This document shows positions 1 through 5,472 of a stretch of DNA of 5,579 nucleotides, in pieces; within the stretch, counting starts at the first letter, position 1, and the number at the start of each line of letters is the position of its first letter. A model generated the notes under the pieces. It was not told the origin of the DNA, did not search any database, and worked only from the letters and a program-made list of their open reading frames with translations. The position numbers and the translations under genes were made by a program. Source of the stretch: an uncultured Chlorobiaceae bacterium (lineage in GTDB: Bacteria; Bacteroidota; Chlorobiia; Chlorobiales; Chlorobiaceae); assembly GCA_903904495.1 (NCBI GenBank), contig CAIVCU010000399.1, positions 1 through 5,579 on the forward strand. Reading direction: 5' to 3'.

Positions 1-31
1 CAGCGAAAAAACATTCAATGCTGCTTTATGA
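1..31 (+). CDS. Possible 3' end of an upstream gene (partial)
   Basis: The second forward frame reads SEKTFNAAL and then stops at TGA 29-31, which overlaps the ATG of the next gene (28-30) in the classic ATGA arrangement of translationally coupled genes. Only nine codons are visible, so the product cannot be named. A third-frame reading ending at TGA 33-35 is equally open and cannot be excluded. By context it would belong to the same pterin operon, but the sequence does not show this. Confidence 0.25.
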   Translation, partial: SEKTFNAAL

Positions 32-477
32 ATGACCTTTTGCAGAAACCACGAAAAGTCTATGTTTCAAGAAAAATAGAGTTCAATGCCGCTCATCGTC
101 TTTTCAATCCACACTGGTCAGACAATGAAAATGTTGAAATTTACGGAAAGTGCAGCAATAAATATGGTCACGGTCACAATTATCTGGTAGATATCACCAT
201 CTCCGGAATCGTTGATCGCGACACGGGATTTCTGTTTGACCTTAAAGAGCTTAACGCTATCCTTGAAGAGGAGATCATCAACAGATTCGACCACAAGCAC
301 CTGAACCATGACGTCGCGGAACTGCAGGATTGTGTGCCCACCACGGAAGTACTTGCGGTGATGATATGGGATATACTTGAACAACGACTGCGTAACATCA
401 ATAAACGGGAGCTTGCTCTCCATGAAGTCAAAATATATGAAACAGGAAAAAATGCCGTCCGCTATCTCGGAGAGTAA
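28..477 (+). CDS. 6-pyruvoyl-tetrahydropterin synthase (biopterin type)
   Basis: 149-residue PTPS/QueD-family enzyme. It is expected to convert 7,8-dihydroneopterin triphosphate to 6-pyruvoyl-tetrahydropterin with loss of triphosphate, in the cytoplasm. Zinc ligands are visible at His23, His48 and His50 (motif GHGHNY). The catalytic residues are Cys42 and the Asp88-His89 pair, at the same numbering as in rat PTPS. The C-terminal YET motif (137-139) matches the pterin-binding Glu region. The spacing CxxxxxHGH, rather than the CxxxHGH of QueD, points to biopterin synthesis instead of queuosine. ATG 28 is chosen because it overlaps a possible upstream stop as ATGA; no Shine-Dalgarno is visible and the frame stays open to the window edge, so a longer N-terminus is possible. 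folE follows after 4 bases, which supplies this enzyme's substrate. Many pipelines would label this queD. Confidence 0.9.
   Translation: MNDLLQKPRKVYVSRKIEFNAAHRLFNPHWSDNENVEIYGKCSNKYGHGHNYLVDITISGIVDRDTGFLFDLKELNAILEEEIINRFDHKHLNHDVAELQDCVPTTEVLAVMIWDILEQRLRNINKRELALHEVKIYETGKNAVRYLGE
469..474 (+). promoter_or_regulatory. Ribosome binding site that fixes the folE start
   Basis: GGAGAG lies 7 bases before ATG 482 and is embedded in the last two codons (Gly-Glu) of the preceding gene. In-frame ATGs at 377, 422, 437 and 452 all lie inside the upstream gene. Only 452 has any purine-rich leader (AGGA at 444-447), with a short 4-base gap. The placement suggests translational coupling of folE to the PTPS gene. 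Confidence 0.7.
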
Positions 478-481
478 CGCT

Positions 482-1108
482 ATGCTGTCGGGTCAAGGCG
501 GCTGTTGTGATGATGACGATTGCCATAGTGATATACCGGAAAATGATCCTCTGATCATCGGAGGGCTGTCGGATGCAGTTTCTGCAATGCTTGAAGGGAT
601 CGGGGAAGATACCGGACGCGAAGGTCTGCTGAAAACACCAGACCGTGTGGCCAAGTCGCTTCGCTTTCTCACAAAAGGCTACAGGCAGGATCCTGAAGAG
701 CTTCTGAAGAATGCACTCTTTACCGAGAGCTATGATGAAATGGTTCTGGTAAAGGATATCGATATTTTTTCCATGTGCGAACATCACATGCTTCCCTTTT
801 TTGGCAAGGCACATGTGGCTTATATTCCAGATGGAAAAATTGTAGGACTTTCAAAACTTGCACGGGTGGTTGAGGTCTTTGCCAGACGCCTGCAAGTGCA
901 GGAACGGCTCACGCAGCAGATCCGGGATGCCATACAGAATGTGCTGAAGCCGAAAGGTGTAGGGGTAGTGATTGAGGCCCGGCACATGTGCATGGTGATG
1001 CGTGGTGTGGAAAAGCTTAACTCCATTACCACAACTTCTGCAATGGCAGGACAGTTTATCAGCTCACAATCGACGAGGGGGGAGTTTTTGAGGCTGATTA
1101 AGCAGTAG
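482..1108 (+). CDS. folE: GTP cyclohydrolase I, type IA (FolE)
   Basis: 208-residue zinc-dependent enzyme that converts GTP to 7,8-dihydroneopterin triphosphate plus formate, the first step toward folate and biopterin. Numbered from ATG 482, the zinc ligands are Cys99 and His102 in SMCEHH and Cys170 in RHMCMVMRG. His101 and His168 fit the catalytic histidines. The stretches GLSKLARVVE and VQERLTQQI and the SITTTSAMAG segment are family hallmarks. The core starts near residue 25 (LSDAVSAML). It is preceded by an unusual Cys/Asp-rich extension: Cys8, Cys9, Asp10-13, Cys14 and His15. The start at 482 rests on GGAGAG 7 bases upstream and a 4-base gap from the PTPS stop. The reading frame is open back to 377, but that would overlap PTPS by about 100 bases. 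The TAG stop at 1106-1108 lies inside the left inverted repeat of the following element. Confidence 0.95.
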   Translation: MLSGQGGCCDDDDCHSDIPENDPLIIGGLSDAVSAMLEGIGEDTGREGLLKTPDRVAKSLRFLTKGYRQDPEELLKNALFTESYDEMVLVKDIDIFSMCEHHMLPFFGKAHVAYIPDGKIVGLSKLARVVEVFARRLQVQERLTQQIRDAIQNVLKPKGVGVVIEARHMCMVMRGVEKLNSITTTSAMAGQFISSQSTRGEFLRLIKQ

Positions 1109-1132
1109 GAAGTTAGCAGTCGGCAGTTGGCA
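1104..1132 (+). repeat. Left terminal inverted repeat made of heptamers
   Basis: The repeat reads as head-to-tail heptamers AGTAGGA, AGTTAGC, AGTCGGC, AGTTGGC, with a trailing AGT. The consensus is roughly AGTYRGC. It matches the reverse complement of 1348-1376 at 25 of 29 positions. The first unit carries the folE stop codon. Confidence 0.75.
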
Positions 1133-1139
1133 GTGAAGA

Positions 1140-1167
1140 GAGATCCCTCACAGGAGTTCGGGATGAC
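1140..1167 (+). repeat. Hairpin repeat, copy 1
   Basis: This 28-base unit begins GAGATCCCTCAC and ends GGGATGAC. ATCCC (1143-1147) can pair with GGGAT (1160-1164) around a 12-base loop. Copy 2 at 1229-1256 has the same layout and loop length. Similar GGGATGAC-type repeats are, to my recollection, common between genes in many bacteria. Confidence 0.55.
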
Positions 1168-1228
1168 GGGGTTAGTGCTGAGTAAAGAGTTTTGGGGAAT
1201 AGGACTTATAGCATTTAATGAACTGGGG

Positions 1229-1256
1229 GAGATTTCTCACTGCGTTTCGAAATGGC
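1229..1256 (+). repeat. Hairpin repeat, copy 2
   Basis: This is a diverged copy of 1140-1167, beginning GAGATTTCTCAC and ending GAAATGGC. The stem is ATTTC (1232-1236) with GAAAT (1249-1253), again with a 12-base loop. Relative to copy 1, both arms of the stem changed together, so pairing is kept. Confidence 0.55.
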
Positions 1257-1284
1257 AGTTGGGAGCGTTGAGGACTGGGTGTAA

Positions 1285-1325
1285 GGGCGGAATAACTGGT
1301 GGTTGTCATTCCGCTTATTTATTCA
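1285..1325 (+). terminator. Strong hairpin with T-rich tail, possible folE terminator
   Basis: GCGGAATAAC (1287-1296) pairs with GTCATTCCGC (1305-1314), with one mismatch and an 8-base loop. Two G-T pairs can extend the stem outward. TTATTTATT follows on the plus strand. It could end the folE transcript from inside the element, but it lies about 180 bases past the stop and the T run is interrupted. It may simply be another repeat of the GGAATGAC type. Confidence 0.35.
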
Positions 1326-1347
1326 TAACCCATCACCACACTCCCCT

Positions 1348-1376
1348 TGCTAACTGCCGACTGTAAACTGCCTACT
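1348..1376 (-). repeat. Right terminal inverted repeat made of heptamers
   Basis: On the minus strand this reads AGTAGGC, AGTTTAC, AGTCGGC, AGTTAGC and then A, mirroring the left end. The TAG inside its first unit is the stop codon of hupD. Confidence 0.75.
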
Positions 1377-1846
1377 CCGAAAGCCAGGTGTTGATGATGG
1401 CTCTCGCCTGTTCTACTGCTTCGGGGAGGAGAAGGGCGAGTTCGGGGCTTAAGCCGATGTTCAGTTCGAGATCTTTTGGTGGCGCTCCTATCATGACAAT
1501 TTTTTTTGGCATTTTGCCGTGGAGTTTGGCTATGCCGAGCATTTCGCTGAAGCCCATCTGGTGGGAGGACATTTTGCGATGGATAAAGTCGGGAAGTTCA
1601 TTGTTGCGATAGACATAGACACGCCGGTCGTAGTTCAGAGGAATCAGTGCGTCAAAAACGATGACGGCATCGGCTGATTCAATGAAATCGAGCAGGTAGA
1701 TTCCCTGGGTTCCCCCGTCAATAAAGTGCACGGTATCAGGAAATGTCGAGGATTCCTGCAGGCTGTTGACCGCTGACACTCCAAATCCCTCATCGCCGTA
1801 GAGAACGTTGCCCCAGCCCCAGAATATTGATACGATTATACTTCAC
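1372..1846 (-). pseudogene. hupD: [NiFe]-hydrogenase maturation protease HupD/HyaD, frameshifted
   Basis: This is the endopeptidase family that trims the C-terminal tail of the large subunit after nickel insertion. The long frame (GTG 1779 to TAG 1372, 135 codons) carries DGGTQG, VFDALIP and SSHQMGF but lacks the family N-terminus. That N-terminus is present just upstream in two frames. GTG 1846 reads MKYNRINILG, and after a one-base shift within the G-rich run 1811-1820 the other frame reads GNVLYGDEGFGV straight into the long frame. Removing one G gives a 157-residue protein of normal family length. Glu19, Asp65 and His95 then match HybD Glu16, Asp62 and His93, the nickel-binding residues. 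As written, the GTG 1846 frame stops at TGA 1790-1792, and the long frame has no ATG, GTG or TTG before 1779. No Shine-Dalgarno precedes GTG 1846. Sequencing error, true inactivation and frameshifting all remain possible. The gene lies behind a terminator downstream of hupC. Confidence 0.8.
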
Positions 1847-1870
1847 GAGAAGATGATGATTGATTGAAAC

Positions 1871-1915
1871 AAAAGAAAAAGCCCATTGCGGGAGCTGCTC
1901 TCCCCTGCAATGGGC
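1871..1915 (-). terminator. Intrinsic terminator after hupSLC, before hupD
   Basis: A perfect 9-base stem (GCCCATTGC 1881-1889 with GCAATGGGC 1907-1915) continues, after a 2-base bulge, as GGGAG (1890-1894) with CTCCC (1900-1904) around a 5-base loop. On the minus strand it is followed by TTTTTCTTTT (1880-1871), a convincing tail for hupC transcripts. On the plus strand CTTGTTTT follows, so weak two-way action is possible, though no plus-strand gene ends here. It occupies much of the 111-base gap between the hupC stop and the hupD start, and ends 24 bases before GTG 1846. Confidence 0.85.
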
Positions 1916-1957
1916 CTTGTTTTCCCGGATAACTGCCGGAAGGCACTCCTGAACGTA

Positions 1958-2641
1958 TCAGACGGGCTCTTCCTCGACCTTATGTTTGAATCCGGTAATG
2001 ATCGAAGAGGTTACACTGGTACGGTCGACCACATCGTGACGGAAAACGGCATACAGGTGCATGATAAGGTAGATCGGAAATATCCATGCCAGAAGATGAT
2101 GCGCCCAATGCAGGGTGTAGCTGCCTCCCATGAGAGGTATCATCCAGCCGAACCAGACCGAGTTGAAGCCGCCCGGATTATTTTCGCCGTACATGGCAAG
2201 CCCGGAAAAGATCATGAAGCTCGACCCGCAGAATATGAACAGGAAGTGCGCAAGAGCTGCAACAGGGTTATGCCCGACATAGTTCGGTTCCTCTGAGCGT
2301 ATAAACAGGTAAGATTCGACCTGTTCAAGGAACGGCTTGCCCCACCAGGCAGGTGACCATGGCCTGAAACCACCAAAGCGTGCATATTTATCTCCACCGA
2401 ACACCGCCCAGTACATACGGAAAAGGAAGTTTGCTGTAAAAATAAATGCGGTAGCAAAATGCACATACCTCCACCAGGACATCCCATTGTAAAAAACCGC
2501 TTCACCGAGAGGCGGATTAAACAAGGGATAGGCAATATAGAGGCCGGTTACAAAGAGAGCTACTGTGCACAAGGCGTTAATCCAGTGATACAGCCTTACA
2601 GGCAGCCTCCAGACGTAGATTTCTTCAATTATTCTCCCCAT
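1958..2641 (-). CDS. hupC: [NiFe]-hydrogenase cytochrome b subunit HupC/HyaC
   Basis: 227-residue integral membrane dihaem cytochrome b that anchors the periplasmic hydrogenase dimer and passes electrons from HupS to the quinone pool. Four hydrophobic segments are visible, around 21-40, 58-80, 126-150 and 178-202. The histidines His19 (in RLYHW), His61, His181 and His195 have the same spacings (42 and 14) as the haem ligands His25, His67, His186 and His200 of Wolinella HydC. His178 and His182 are neighbouring alternatives. The C-terminus is short, charged and likely cytoplasmic (KHKVEEEPV). The ATG is preceded by AAGGAG with a 6-7 base gap, and the hupL stop is 12 bases upstream, so it is co-transcribed with hupSL. 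An intrinsic terminator lies after its stop. Confidence 0.95.
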   Translation of the reverse strand: MGRIIEEIYVWRLPVRLYHWINALCTVALFVTGLYIAYPLFNPPLGEAVFYNGMSWWRYVHFATAFIFTANFLFRMYWAVFGGDKYARFGGFRPWSPAWWGKPFLEQVESYLFIRSEEPNYVGHNPVAALAHFLFIFCGSSFMIFSGLAMYGENNPGGFNSVWFGWMIPLMGGSYTLHWAHHLLAWIFPIYLIMHLYAVFRHDVVDRTSVTSSIITGFKHKVEEEPV

Positions 2642-2653
2642 GACAGACTCCTT

Positions 2654-4372
2654 TTAAACGATTTTAACCGTTGTGATCTCGTTACCGTTCATATCGAAGA
2701 GATGAGAGGCGCAGGCAAGGCACGGATCGAATGAGTGCACTGTTCTGAGAATCTCAAGCGGCTGTTCCGGATTGATCATCGGGGTGCCCTTGAGTGCCGC
2801 CTCATAGGCTCCTGAGTTGCCATTTGCATCCCGGGGGGAGGCATTCCAGGTGGAAGGCACAACAATCTGGTACTCCTTGATCTTCTGGTCCTTGATGTGA
2901 ATCCAGTGACCGAGAGAGCCGCGCGGGGCCTCGGTATAGCCGAATCCCTTGCACTCTGCCGGCCAGGTTGCAGGATCCCAGCGATCACTGTTGAAGGTAC
3001 GGTAATCACCTGTTTTGATGTTGGCAACAAGCTGGTCATAGTAATGGCGCATGAAACCGGCGGTCTGCTTGCACTCAATGCCTCTTGCGGCAGTACGGCC
3101 AAGCGTTGAAAAGAGCGCCTCGGGACCAACCTCAAGTTTCGAAAGCACCAGACCGACAGTCTCCTTGATCATCGGATCGCCCTTGGCATAGGCAATCAGA
3201 ACGCGGGCAAGCGGGCCGACCTCCATTGGGTGGTTTTTCCAGCGGGGGGTCTTGAGCCAGCTGTACTTTTTATCAGTGTCGAGATGCTCAAACGGGGGCT
3301 TTGGTCCGGTATATTTTGGAGTTGTCTCTCCCTGCCATGGGTGAAGTCCCTTGCTGTCACCCTTTTCATAGGTGTACCAGCTGTGGCTGACCTCTTCAGT
3401 GACCTGGGAGGCATCCCTTGGATCGACATCAATAACGGTCTTGAGATCCTTATTGAGAATAGCACCCCTCGGCCAGAGCAGTGTTTTGAAATCGGCAAGC
3501 GAGGTTTCAGGAAAATCGCCGTAGCTGAGATAGTTGCCAAGTCCGCCGCCGTGCAGCCATCCCTTGTAGTAGCCGGCAATAGCGATAAGATCAGGGATGT
3601 AGACCTGGTCGATGAAGGTATTGGTGTCGTCAATGATTTTTTTAATCATCGAGAGACGCTCAATATTGATGGCAGTATCCTTGTTTGGATCGATAGCGCA
3701 GGCCATACCGCCGACCAGATAGTTTGGATGGGGGTTTTTGCCGCCAAAAATGGTGTGGATCTTGACGATCTCTTTCTGGAAATCGAGCGCCTCAAGATAG
3801 TGCGCAACGGCAATAAGGTTCACTTCAGGCGGAAGCTTGTAGGCTGCATGGCCCCAGTAACCGTTGGAGAAAATACCGAGCTGACCGCTCTCGACAAATC
3901 CCACAAGACGCTGCTGCAGATCCTTGAAGTACCCAGGTGATGATTTAGGCCATGCGGAGATGCTTTGAGCTATAACTGAAGCCTGTTTCGGATCGGCTTT
4001 CAATGCGCTGACAACATCAACCCAGTCAAGCGCATGAAGATGGTAAAAGTGGACAAGGTGGTCCTGGGTTACCTGGGTCGCATTCATCAGGTTTCTGATG
4101 ATACGGGCATTGACAGGAATATCGATACCAAGAGCGTCCTCGACACAACGTACTGAGGCAAGAGCGTGTACCGTGGTGCAGACACCGCAGATACGCTCGG
4201 TAAATGCCCATGCATCTCTCGGGTCGCGGCCTTTGAGGATAACCTCAATACCACGCCACATCGTACCACTGCTGTAGGCATCTTCAATTACATTACTGTC
4301 ATTCAGCTTTGCTTCTATTCTAAGATGCCCCTCAATACGGGGAATCGGATCAACAACTATTTTTTTTGCCAT
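2654..4372 (-). CDS. hupL: [NiFe] uptake hydrogenase large subunit HupL
   Basis: 572-residue catalytic subunit that splits H2 at the Ni-Fe(CN)2CO centre. The nickel cysteines are Cys62 and Cys65 in RICGVCTTVH and Cys551 and Cys554 in DPCLACASH; Glu14 in RIEGH is the conserved acidic residue. All four nickel ligands are Cys, with no selenocysteine. After His557 there is a 15-residue tail (starting LFDMNG) of the type removed by a HupD/HyaD protease to close the active site. There is no signal peptide, as expected for a subunit exported together with HupS. The length fits group 1 enzymes. AGGAG lies 6 bases before the ATG, and the hupS stop is 14 bases upstream. Long open frames on the plus strand here (for example 3230-3940) are shadows of this gene. 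Confidence 0.97.
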   Translation of the reverse strand: MAKKIVVDPIPRIEGHLRIEAKLNDSNVIEDAYSSGTMWRGIEVILKGRDPRDAWAFTERICGVCTTVHALASVRCVEDALGIDIPVNARIIRNLMNATQVTQDHLVHFYHLHALDWVDVVSALKADPKQASVIAQSISAWPKSSPGYFKDLQQRLVGFVESGQLGIFSNGYWGHAAYKLPPEVNLIAVAHYLEALDFQKEIVKIHTIFGGKNPHPNYLVGGMACAIDPNKDTAINIERLSMIKKIIDDTNTFIDQVYIPDLIAIAGYYKGWLHGGGLGNYLSYGDFPETSLADFKTLLWPRGAILNKDLKTVIDVDPRDASQVTEEVSHSWYTYEKGDSKGLHPWQGETTPKYTGPKPPFEHLDTDKKYSWLKTPRWKNHPMEVGPLARVLIAYAKGDPMIKETVGLVLSKLEVGPEALFSTLGRTAARGIECKQTAGFMRHYYDQLVANIKTGDYRTFNSDRWDPATWPAECKGFGYTEAPRGSLGHWIHIKDQKIKEYQIVVPSTWNASPRDANGNSGAYEAALKGTPMINPEQPLEILRTVHSFDPCLACASHLFDMNGNEITTVKIV

Positions 4373-4386
4373 GTGCTACTCCTGGG

Positions 4387-5472
4387 TTAAGCTTTGTCGT
4401 TATCTTCACTGCCTGATTTTGCTTTTTTCACGGCTGTAACTGCTGCATGCGCGGCGGCACCTGCTGCTGCGGCACCAACGGCAATTACCCCGATCTTGTC
4501 GGCATTACTGTCGCTGCCGAGGAATGGAACTTCGGCAAGTCTTGTGTAGAAAGGACCCTTATCCCAGAAGTCAGGCTCAGAACAACCGATGCAGGGATGA
4601 CCGGAACCGATCGGGAAGCTGGTTCCCCCGTTCCACTGTATCTTTGAGCATGAGTTGTACGTGGTCGGGCCTTTGCATCCCATTTTGTAGAGACACCACC
4701 CTTTTCTTGTGGCGTCATCATCAAAGCTTCTGACGAACTGACCTGCTTCAAAGAATGCGCGGCGATAGCATTTGTCGTGAATCCTTGTGTTGTAGAAAGC
4801 TTTTGGACGACCGAAACGGTCAAGTTCAGGAAGGGCACCGAATGTATGGAAGTGTGTAACAACACCAGTCATAACCTCAGAGATAGGAGGACAACCGGGA
4901 ACTTTGACGATTGGCTTGTCTTTAATAACATCGGAGATGGGAACTGCACCGGATGGATTTGGATGGGCGTTCTGAACACATCCGAATGATGCACAGGCTC
5001 CCCAGGCAATAACTGCTGCAGCATCAGCAGCTGTTTCTTTCAAGGTGTTGAGGAATGAATCGCCGCCAACCATACAATAAACGCCATCATCCTTGATCGA
5101 AACATTCCCTTCTACAGCAAGAATGTATTTCCCCTTGTAGTCTTTCATGGTCTTACGACGGACATCTTCAAGCTGATGGCCTGCAGTTGCGCTTAGTACG
5201 TCGTCGTAATCAAGAGAGATCAGGTTAAAGAGAATATCCTCAATGGTGGGGTGGGAAGAGCGGATAAACGACTCGGAACAACAGGTACACTCCTGACCAT
5301 GAAGCCAGATTACCGGCGTTCTCGTCTTTTTTTCCATAGCCTCCACAATGCTTGGCACCATTGAAGGAGAAAGGCCTAGATAGACAGAGGTAAGAGAGCA
5401 GAACTTCAGAAAATCCCTGCGGCTTACACCTCCGGCCTTGAATACATCGGCAAAGGTCTGATTGCTTTGCAT
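4387..5472 (-). CDS. hupS: [NiFe] uptake hydrogenase small subunit HupS, six-Cys type
   Basis: 361-residue iron-sulfur subunit that carries electrons from HupL to HupC. The Tat signal has SRRDFLKF (17-24), a hydrophobic stretch to about 42 and a probable cut after Ala45. The proximal cluster has Cys62, Cys64, Cys65, Cys160, Cys165 and Cys194. Numbered from Met46 these are 17, 19, 20, 115, 120 and 149, exactly the six cysteines of Ralstonia HoxK that bind the [4Fe-3S] cluster of oxygen-tolerant enzymes. The distal cluster uses His232, Cys235, Cys260 and Cys266; the medial cluster uses Cys275, Cys294 and Cys297. A C-terminal Ala/Gly-rich helix (about 325-347) is a membrane anchor, followed by a charged tail. 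GGAGGT sits just upstream of the ATG, with a short 4-base gap from GGAGG. It is first in the hupSLC operon, and its promoter should lie in 5473-5579 or beyond. Confidence 0.97.
   Translation of the reverse strand: MQSNQTFADVFKAGGVSRRDFLKFCSLTSVYLGLSPSMVPSIVEAMEKKTRTPVIWLHGQECTCCSESFIRSSHPTIEDILFNLISLDYDDVLSATAGHQLEDVRRKTMKDYKGKYILAVEGNVSIKDDGVYCMVGGDSFLNTLKETAADAAAVIAWGACASFGCVQNAHPNPSGAVPISDVIKDKPIVKVPGCPPISEVMTGVVTHFHTFGALPELDRFGRPKAFYNTRIHDKCYRRAFFEAGQFVRSFDDDATRKGWCLYKMGCKGPTTYNSCSKIQWNGGTSFPIGSGHPCIGCSEPDFWDKGPFYTRLAEVPFLGSDSNADKIGVIAVGAAAAGAAAHAAVTAVKKAKSGSEDNDKA

Larger units (their letters stand above)
1104..1376. mobile_element. MITE-like non-coding element between folE and hupD
   Basis: A 273-base interval is bounded by imperfect inverted repeats (1104-1132 and 1348-1376, 25 of 29 positions matching without gaps). 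It contains two diverged hairpin repeats and one strong hairpin, and no credible gene. A 79-codon frame at 1127-1366 is just read-through of the repeats. The repeats contain the TAG stops of folE (1106-1108) and hupD (1372-1374 on the minus strand). TA dinucleotides at 1106-1107 and 1373-1374 could be a TA target duplication of the IS630/Tc1-mariner kind, but this is inference; no longer duplication is visible. It could instead be an old cluster of genomic repeats that never transposed as a unit. Confidence 0.5.

Noticed and set aside
377..481. A longer folE starting at ATG 377 or at other in-frame ATGs before 482
   Set aside because: It would overlap the PTPS gene by up to 101 bases and has no good ribosome binding site; GGAGAG 7 bases before ATG 482 and normal family length favour 482.
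1104..1134. Heptamer array as a CRISPR
   Set aside because: The units are 7 bases with no spacers and the array is mirrored at the other end, so it is a terminal repeat and not a CRISPR.
1127..1366. 79-codon open frame on the plus strand between folE and hupD
   Set aside because: It begins and ends inside the inverted repeats, runs through the hairpin repeats, has no ribosome binding site and resembles no known family.
1372..1779. HupD as a complete 135-residue protein starting at GTG 1779
   Set aside because: It lacks the conserved GDEGFG segment with the metal-binding Glu, which is present immediately upstream, so the short start is an effect of the frameshift.
1835..1840. TATAAT on the minus strand as a hupD promoter
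   Set aside because: It lies inside the first codons of hupD (Lys-Tyr-Asn) and has no recognisable -35 box at the right distance.
1886..2296. 136-codon plus-strand open frame
   Set aside because: It is antisense to hupC and the terminator; hupC has clear family motifs on the other strand.
3230..3940. 236-codon plus-strand open frame opposite hupL
   Set aside because: It is long but lies wholly antisense to conserved hupL coding sequence, with no recognisable domain; it reflects codon bias on the other strand.
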